Below are positions 57,795-64,000 of a DNA stretch of 64,000 nt, piece by piece. The notes beneath the pieces are model-generated. The model had not been told where the DNA came from. It did not search any database and saw only the letters and a list, made by a program, of their open reading frames with translations. The stretch's first letter is position 1. The number at the start of each line of letters is the position of its first letter. This DNA comes from Azospirillum oryzae. Lineage in GTDB: Bacteria > Pseudomonadota > Alphaproteobacteria > Azospirillales > Azospirillaceae. The position numbers and the translations under genes were made by a program. The stretch covers positions 186,001 to 250,000 of the forward strand of contig NZ_VTTM01000002.1 in the NCBI RefSeq assembly GCF_008364795.1. The letters are read 5' to 3'.

Positions 57795-57897
57795 CACCTG
57801 TGACGTTTGGTCCATTGCGCGGCGCCGGGCATGGTATTACCACGCTCGGGATGGTTCCGAATCCAAACTTCCTTCCCGGACCCAAACGTCACAGGCA
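57795..57897. repeat. inverted repeat flanking 64 bp upstream of the cache gene
   Basis: CCTGTGACGTTTGG-TCC (57797-57813) and GGACCCAAACGTCACAGG (57878-57895) are reverse complements apart from one inserted base. The enclosed 64 bp also has short paired stretches (CCGGGCATGG..CCACGCTCGG). It resembles a small mobile or regulatory palindrome and lies between priA and the cache gene. Confidence 0.5.
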
Positions 57898-57910
57898 CAG
57901 GTTCAGGCTG

Positions 57911-58426
57911 ATGGTCGGCATGGTCTCCAAGCTTCGTCTGCGTGTTCAGCGGCAAACACTGCTGACCGTCCTGCCTGTTCTTCTGCTGCTGGTGGTCATC
58001 GCCTTTGCCGCCGGCGCCCCGGCCCGCACCCGCGGCACCGATGCCGAAGCGCTGACGATGATCGACCGCGCCGAGCAACTGCTGGAGCGGATCGGCCCGG
58101 ACGCGGCGGCCGAAGCTTTTGCCGCCCATGATAGCGCTTTCACCGACCGCGACCTCTACCCGATGCTGCTGGACGACAAGGGCGTGATGGTTGCCCATGG
58201 CTGGACCGCGACGCTGAACGGGTCGAACCTGAAGGAGCTGCGCGACGTCGACGGCAAGCCCTTCATCCGCGAGGCGCTGGACGGGGTGGCGCGCGACGGC
58301 CGCACCGACGTCACCTATCAATGGATCGACCCGCTTACGGGCCAAGTCGCGCGCAAGACGATGCATGCCCGCCGTCTGGTTCTGAACGGCAAGCCCTACA
58401 TGCTGGCGGTCGGGGTGTATCGCTGA
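57911..58426 (+). CDS. single-cache domain periplasmic/membrane protein
   Basis: 171 aa from the ATG at 57911 (MVGMVSKLRLRVQ); upstream ATGs at 57791 and 57851 add a basic unstructured leader overlapping the inverted repeat. One N-terminal membrane helix (LLTVLPVLLLLVVIAFAAGA) and then an sCache-type sensor domain: DRDLYPMLLDDKGVMVAHGW, NLKELRDVDGKPFIREALDG, VTYQWIDPLTGQVARKTMHA and LVLNGKPYMLAVGVY. No output domain is attached, so it may work with another protein or as a binding protein. It has its own terminator. Confidence 0.82.
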   Translation: MVGMVSKLRLRVQRQTLLTVLPVLLLLVVIAFAAGAPARTRGTDAEALTMIDRAEQLLERIGPDAAAEAFAAHDSAFTDRDLYPMLLDDKGVMVAHGWTATLNGSNLKELRDVDGKPFIREALDGVARDGRTDVTYQWIDPLTGQVARKTMHARRLVLNGKPYMLAVGVYR

Positions 58427-58442
58427 GGCGTTTATGAAACTG

Positions 58443-58472
58443 CTGCGGCGGGATGCCGCAGGCCGCTTTTTT
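58443..58472 (+). terminator. terminator of the cache gene
   Basis: CTGCGGC (58443-58449) pairs with GCCGCAG (58455-58461); GCCGCTTTTTT follows. 17 bp after the stop codon. Confidence 0.8.
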
Positions 58473-58491
58473 ACATGGTGAAAATTACCGC

Positions 58492-58535
58492 GGCCAAATC
58501 CAGGGGACCAAATCCAAGGGGGCCAAATCCAAGTC
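58492..58535. repeat. three tandem copies of a 14-15-bp unit
   Basis: GGCCAAATCCAGGG, GACCAAATCCAAGGG and GGCCAAATCCAAG follow each other directly. They lie just after the stop of the convergent minus-strand gene and before the cache terminator on the other strand. Confidence 0.6.
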
Positions 58536-58538
58536 CGG

Positions 58539-58922
58539 TCAGGGCGACCGCGGGCGGCGCGGGCGCCAGATCGACAGGCATTCGGCGGCGTTGTCGCCGG
58601 CCCCGATGCCGTACCAGCCCGAGCGGTCGTGGAAGGACAGGCTGTAGCGCCCTTTGGCGTCGCGCTCGAAGCGGAAGACCGGGCGGTCGACCTCCGGCAG
58701 AAGCACCAGAAGCCGGTCGTGGGTGCGCCCCGACTCGCGCAGCACGCCGACCCAATGCCCGTCGCGAATCTTGGGTTCGGCCACGGCGGCGAAGGCGTCC
58801 AGATCGTCCGGGGTAAAGCGGGCGCGGCTGAACTGGATGACGTTGGGCGCGCCCTCCTCCAGCCGGGAGCCGGCGCCGGCGTCGGTGTCCGCAGAGGTGT
58901 CGGTCGTCGGCAGGATGGACAT
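58539..58922 (-). CDS. hypothetical protein
   Basis: 127 aa from the ATG at 58922 (MSILPTTDTSADTD); the longer open frame begins at 59006 without a better ribosome site. The first ~30 residues look disordered; then NVIQFSRARFTPDDLDAFAA and EPKIRDGHWVGVLRESGRTH lead to a short beta-rich region (LVLLPEVDRPVFRFERDAKG, SLSFHDRSGWYGIGAGDNA) and a basic C-terminus (WRPRRPRSP). No family is recognised and no catalytic motif is evident. It is convergent with the cache gene and divergent from the atp operon. Confidence 0.6.
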   Translation of the reverse strand: MSILPTTDTSADTDAGAGSRLEEGAPNVIQFSRARFTPDDLDAFAAVAEPKIRDGHWVGVLRESGRTHDRLLVLLPEVDRPVFRFERDAKGRYSLSFHDRSGWYGIGAGDNAAECLSIWRPRRPRSP

Positions 58923-59307
58923 GGCGGATAAGGCCTCTGATCTCTCGGGACCGGCTGCGGCGGGGCAAAACGACAGGAATACCAAGGTCGGATCGGCCGC
59001 CCGCACGGTTCCGGCCGACCCTGGATCAGATTGGTTAACCTTGAATTAAACCGGGAATAGGGCCACATCGAAGTCACAGCCGGTATGACCAGTCGAGCGT
59101 CACCCGAGTCCTCGGCGAACGCAGTTGCGACCAATGATTCCGCAGTTGCTCAAAACGCCGCAGCCAAATTGTCCAGACCCCGTTGCGTGGTGGCGATTCC
59201 TGTGATATTGGACCGCTCGCTTTCGCGGCCGGGGTGTTTGTGCCTCGGGTTGACACCCTATAAGGCCGCCGAATTCACCGTCTACCGAACTCAATTCGAG
59301 GGATCAG
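58923..59307. other. 385-bp gap upstream of the atp operon
   Basis: No gene is supported. It must hold the atp promoter; TTGACA (59250-59255) and TATAAG (59259-59264) are both present but too close together to work as a pair. TTTGTG (59237-59242) with TATAAG, 16 bp apart, is a possible alternative. Confidence 0.4.
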
Positions 59308-59877
59308 GTGGCATCCGAAGGAACAGGCGTATCCGAACTCGCCGCGCGTTACTCCATCGCGCTGTTCGAGCTTGCGGACGAAAACCAGGCGTTGGACACG
59401 GTCGCGAGCGATCTGGCCACGCTGAAGCAGATCCTGGCCGAGAGCGCTGACCTCCGTCGCCTCGTCCGCAGCCCCGTCATCAGCCGCGCCGATCAGGGCA
59501 AGGCCATGGCCGCTGTCCTGGACAGCGCCGGCGTGTCCGATCTGACCAAGCGCTTCATCGGGCTGGTGGCGGCCAACCGCCGCCTGTTCTCGATCGACGG
59601 GATGATCGACGGCTTCCTGGCCGAACTGGCCCGGCGCCGCGGCGAGGTCACGGCGCAGGTCACCTCGGCCCAGCCGCTGAGCGACGCCCAGCGCAACGCC
59701 GTCATCGACGCGCTCAAGGCGTCCATCGGTTCCAAGGTGTTGGTGAACACCTCCGTCGATCCGGAGCTGATCGGCGGCATGATCGTTAAGTTCGGCTCGC
59801 GCATGGTCGATACCTCGGTGCGCACGAAGCTGAACAAATTGCAACTCGCCATGAAGGCCTCAGGGGGATCAGTCTGA
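59308..59877 (+). CDS. atpH: ATP synthase F1 subunit delta
   Basis: 189 aa from a GTG at 59308, with GAGGGATCAG upstream. Delta (OSCP) joins the F1 head to the peripheral stalk. [20 protein letters not shown] is the family start; the C-terminal [20 protein letters not shown] and [35 protein letters not shown] are also typical. It is the first gene of the F1 cluster; atpA starts on its stop codon (TGATG), coupling the two. Confidence 0.96.
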   Translation: MASEGTGVSELAARYSIALFELADENQALDTVASDLATLKQILAESADLRRLVRSPVISRADQGKAMAAVLDSAGVSDLTKRFIGLVAANRRLFSIDGMIDGFLAELARRRGEVTAQVTSAQPLSDAQRNAVIDALKASIGSKVLVNTSVDPELIGGMIVKFGSRMVDTSVRTKLNKLQLAMKASGGSV

Positions 59878-61406
59878 TGGATATCCGCGCCGCAGAAATC
59901 TCTGCGATCCTCAAGCAGCAGATCGCGAATTTCGGGACCGAGGCGGATGTCGCCGAGGTTGGTCAGGTCCTGTCGGTGGGTGACGGCGTCGCCCGCGTGC
60001 ACGGCCTGGACAACGTCCGCGCCGGCGAAATGGTCGAGTTCCCGGGTGGCCTGCAGGGCATGGCGCTGAACCTCGAGACCGACAATGTCGGTATCGTGAT
60101 CTTCGGCGACGACCGCGGCATCAAGGAAGGCGACACCGTCAAGCGCACCGGCACCATCGTCGACGTTCCGGTCGGCCGTGGCCTGCTGGGCCGCGTGGTC
60201 GACGGCCTCGGCAACCCGATCGACGGCAAGGGTCCGCTGGTCGACGTCGAGCGCAAGCGCGTCGAGGTGAAGGCCCCCGGCATCATCCCGCGCAAGTCGG
60301 TGCACGAGCCGATGCAGACCGGCCTGAAGGCCGTCGACAGCCTGGTTCCGATCGGGCGCGGCCAGCGCGAGCTGATCATCGGTGACCGTCAGACCGGCAA
60401 GACCGCCGTCGTCATCGACACCTTCCTGAACCAGAAGCCGATCAACCAGGGCGACGACGAGAGCAAGAAGCTCTACTGCATCTACGTCGCCGTCGGCCAG
60501 AAGCGCTCCACCGTCGCCCAGATCGTCAAGACCCTGGAAGACGCCGGCGCCATGGAATACTCCATCGTCGTCGCCGCCACCGCGTCGGAGCCGGCTCCGC
60601 TGCAGTTCCTGGCGCCGTACACCGGCTGCACGATGGGCGAGTATTTCCGCGACAACGGCATGCATGCCCTGATCGTGTACGACGATCTGTCCAAGCAGGC
60701 CGTCGCCTACCGCCAGATGTCGCTGCTGCTCCGCCGTCCGCCGGGCCGCGAAGCCTATCCGGGCGACGTGTTCTACCTCCACAGCCGCCTGCTGGAGCGC
60801 GCCGCCAAGATGGGCGATGCCCACGGCAACGGCTCGCTGACCGCCCTGCCGGTCATCGAGACCCAGGCCGGCGACGTGTCCGCCTACATCCCGACCAACG
60901 TGATCTCGATCACCGACGGTCAGATCTTCCTGGAAACCGGCCTGTTCTATAAGGGCATCCGCCCCGCCATCAACGTCGGTCTGTCGGTGAGCCGCGTCGG
61001 CTCCGCCGCCCAGATCAAGGCGATGAAGCAGGTCGCCGGCACCATCAAGATGGAACTCGCGCAGTACCGCGAGATGGCCGCCTTCGCCCAGTTCGCCTCG
61101 GACCTCGACGCCTCGACCCAGCGCCTGCTGGCCCGCGGCGCCCGTCTGACCGAACTGCTGAAGCAGGGCCAGTTCCAGCCGCTGCCCGTCGAAGAGCAGG
61201 TCGTGTCGATCTTCGCCGGCGTGAAGGGCTACCTGGACGCCATCCGCGTCGAGGACGTGAACCGCTTCGAGGCCAAGTTCCTGTCGGAAATCCGCGCCAA
61301 GGGCGCCGATATCCTGGCGGCGATCCGCACCGACAAGCAGATCACCTCGGCGACCGAAGAGAAGCTGAAGGCGTTCCTCGACGGCTTCGCCAAGGTCTTC
61401 GCCTGA
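59877..61406 (+). CDS. atpA: ATP synthase F1 subunit alpha
   Basis: 509 aa. Regulatory nucleotide-binding subunit of F1. Starts [20 protein letters not shown]. The P-loop is [20 protein letters not shown]; the Walker B-like region [20 protein letters not shown] and the family signature with the catalytic arginine [17 protein letters not shown] are intact. It lies one base-pair overlap after atpH and 87 bp before atpG. Confidence 0.98.
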   Translation: MDIRAAEISAILKQQIANFGTEADVAEVGQVLSVGDGVARVHGLDNVRAGEMVEFPGGLQGMALNLETDNVGIVIFGDDRGIKEGDTVKRTGTIVDVPVGRGLLGRVVDGLGNPIDGKGPLVDVERKRVEVKAPGIIPRKSVHEPMQTGLKAVDSLVPIGRGQRELIIGDRQTGKTAVVIDTFLNQKPINQGDDESKKLYCIYVAVGQKRSTVAQIVKTLEDAGAMEYSIVVAATASEPAPLQFLAPYTGCTMGEYFRDNGMHALIVYDDLSKQAVAYRQMSLLLRRPPGREAYPGDVFYLHSRLLERAAKMGDAHGNGSLTALPVIETQAGDVSAYIPTNVISITDGQIFLETGLFYKGIRPAINVGLSVSRVGSAAQIKAMKQVAGTIKMELAQYREMAAFAQFASDLDASTQRLLARGARLTELLKQGQFQPLPVEEQVVSIFAGVKGYLDAIRVEDVNRFEAKFLSEIRAKGADILAAIRTDKQITSATEEKLKAFLDGFAKVFA

Positions 61407-61493
61407 CCGACCGCGCGTGGGGGCGGGAAACTGCCCCCCACCGTCTTGTAGAGACGGGCACGGAACGACCTCGAGCGGAATTGAAGGGCCGGC

Positions 61494-62381
61494 ATGCCTA
61501 ACCTCAAGGACCTAAAGAACCGGATCGCGAGCGTCCAGTCGACGCGCAAGATCACCTCGGCCATGAAGATGGTCGCGGCCTCCAAGCTGCGCCGCGCCCA
61601 GGAGCAGGCGGAAGCCAGCGGTCCCTACGCGGAGCGTATGGGCCGCATGCTGTCCTCCCTGGCCGCCAACGTGCAGGACAGCGGCAACGGCCCGAAGCTG
61701 ATGACCGGAACGGGCGCCGATCAGGTGCATCTGCTGGTCGTCATCAGCTCCGACCGCGGTCTGTGCGGCGCCTTCAACGGCTCCATCGTCCGCGAGGCCA
61801 AGCGCCAGATCGTCCGCCTGCAGGGCGAGGGCAAGACCGTGAAGCTGCTGACCGTCGGCCGCAAGGGCCGCGACCAGCTGAAGCGCGAGTTCGCCTCCCT
61901 GATCGTCGAGAGCTATGAGGATGTCGGCCGCCGCCGGCTCGGCTTCAGCGACGCCGACATGGTGGCGACGAAGGTGCTGTCGATGTTCGACGCCGGCGAG
62001 TTCGACGTCTGCTCGGTCATCTTCAACAAGTTCAAGTCGGCGATCTCGCAGGTCGTCACGGTTCAGCAGCTCATCCCCTTCGCCGTCGCCACCGAGGCCG
62101 CCGAGGCCGCCGGCGCCGAGGCCAAGGCGATGTACGAGTTCGAGCCGGACGAGGAGCAGATCCTCGCCGAACTGCTGCCGCGCAACCTGTCCATCCAGAT
62201 CTACCGCGCCCTCCTGGAGAGCGCCGCGTCCGAACAGGGCGCCCGGATGACCGCGATGGACAACGCGACGCGCAACGCCGGCGACATGATCAACAAGCTG
62301 ACGATCACCTACAACCGGACGCGCCAGGCCTACATCACCAAGGAGCTGATCGAGATCATCTCCGGTGCCGAGGCCCTGTAA
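61494..62381 (+). CDS. atpG: ATP synthase F1 subunit gamma
   Basis: 295 aa. Central rotating shaft of F1. N-terminal helix [20 protein letters not shown] with [20 protein letters not shown]; the Rossmann-like middle ([20 protein letters not shown]); C-terminal helix [20 protein letters not shown] and [18 protein letters not shown], which carries the conserved ITKELxEIxxGA signature. GAAGGGCC precedes the ATG. atpD follows 86 bp downstream. Confidence 0.97.
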   Translation: MPNLKDLKNRIASVQSTRKITSAMKMVAASKLRRAQEQAEASGPYAERMGRMLSSLAANVQDSGNGPKLMTGTGADQVHLLVVISSDRGLCGAFNGSIVREAKRQIVRLQGEGKTVKLLTVGRKGRDQLKREFASLIVESYEDVGRRRLGFSDADMVATKVLSMFDAGEFDVCSVIFNKFKSAISQVVTVQQLIPFAVATEAAEAAGAEAKAMYEFEPDEEQILAELLPRNLSIQIYRALLESAASEQGARMTAMDNATRNAGDMINKLTITYNRTRQAYITKELIEIISGAEAL

Positions 62382-62401
62382 CGGCCGCATCCGACACGTA
62401 G

Positions 62402-63889
<1,488 letters not shown>

Positions 63890-63925
63890 TCCTGATCCGG
63901 GATCGCGGCATTCCGACCCGGCTCC

Positions 63926-63949
63926 ACCGGCCCTGAGAAGGGGCCGGAG
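63926..63949 (+). terminator. hairpin after atpD
   Basis: CCGGCCC-TGAGAA-GGGGCCGG about 38 bp after the atpD stop, without a U-run. It could lower expression of the downstream subunit (atpC) relative to atpD. Confidence 0.45.
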
Positions 63950-63975
63950 CAGGCCGGGCGGAAATCGACATCAGC

Positions 63976-64000
63976 ACACCCCCTCCCCCCGTCAGCGGGG
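63976..64000. repeat. possible start of a third palindromic repeat (copy C)
   Basis: CCCCTCCCCCCGTCAGCGGGG at the window end resembles the first hairpin of copy A (CCCTCCCCCGC-TGG-GCGGGG). The rest is cut off. Confidence 0.35.

Overview
This window looks like chromosomal core DNA of a high-GC alphaproteobacterium of the Rhodospirillales, most likely Azospirillum or a close relative. This is inferred from gene order (mdh-sucC-sucD-sucA, fsa-priA-cache gene-atpHAGD), a class I lysyl-tRNA synthetase, Coq7, a small SRP RNA next to dnaX, and very GC-rich third codon positions; no database search was possible.

Layout. 1-3.8 kb (minus): TCA-cycle cluster mdh, sucC, sucD and the 5' end of sucA. 4-9 kb: a secreted small protein, a DUF2336 protein, an unrecognised Cys-cluster protein behind a perfect TGTGA-N6-TCACA site, a segment with a T-box-like motif and a U8 terminator, and lysK. 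9-13.7 kb: SMR transporter, ArsR regulator with SRPBCC partner, a periplasmic-sensor GGDEF/EAL protein, mscL. 13.9-22.2 kb: secA, a parvulin, argJ, mutT, a strong candidate small RNA locus, recQ. 22.2-30 kb: tRNA-Thr, map-sfsA, a CinA-type protein, small membrane proteins, tRNA-Leu(TAA), rhodanese facing an AhpD-like protein across an AT-rich palindrome, tRNA-Leu(CAA), dsbB-coq7, an HNH nuclease. 30-39 kb: gluQ, a membrane/FAD-oxidoreductase fusion, recR-ybaB-dnaX, SRP RNA, a solitary ATPase with a palindromic promoter, pgk. 39-47 kb: CYTH/CHAD protein, ParA-like ATPase, methyltransferase, orphan histidine kinase, hldE, cspA, DUF6481 protein, entericidin. 47.5-52.6 kb: lpdA, then a clearly AT-rich foreign gene abutting a truncated AbiEii-type toxin gene, then a chemoreceptor. 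52.9-64 kb: xerC-DUF484, fsa, priA, a cache protein and the ATP synthase F1 genes atpH, atpA, atpG, atpD (atpC would lie beyond the window).

Most of the window is housekeeping: TCA cycle and dihydrolipoamide dehydrogenase, F1-ATPase, replication/repair (dnaX, recR, recQ, priA, xerC), secretion (secA, SRP RNA), translation (lysK, gluQ, map, three tRNAs). The notable parts are between genes: (1) 19840-20050, with a near-consensus promoter, a foldable multi-stem RNA and an intrinsic terminator, a probable undescribed small RNA; (2) 48950-49802, an AT-rich insertion that appears to have cut an AbiEii-type toxin gene; (3) 7009-7296, with a T-box-like core sequence and a strong terminator behind lysK; (4) a family of G/C-rich palindromic intergenic repeats; and (5) several operator-like palindromes.
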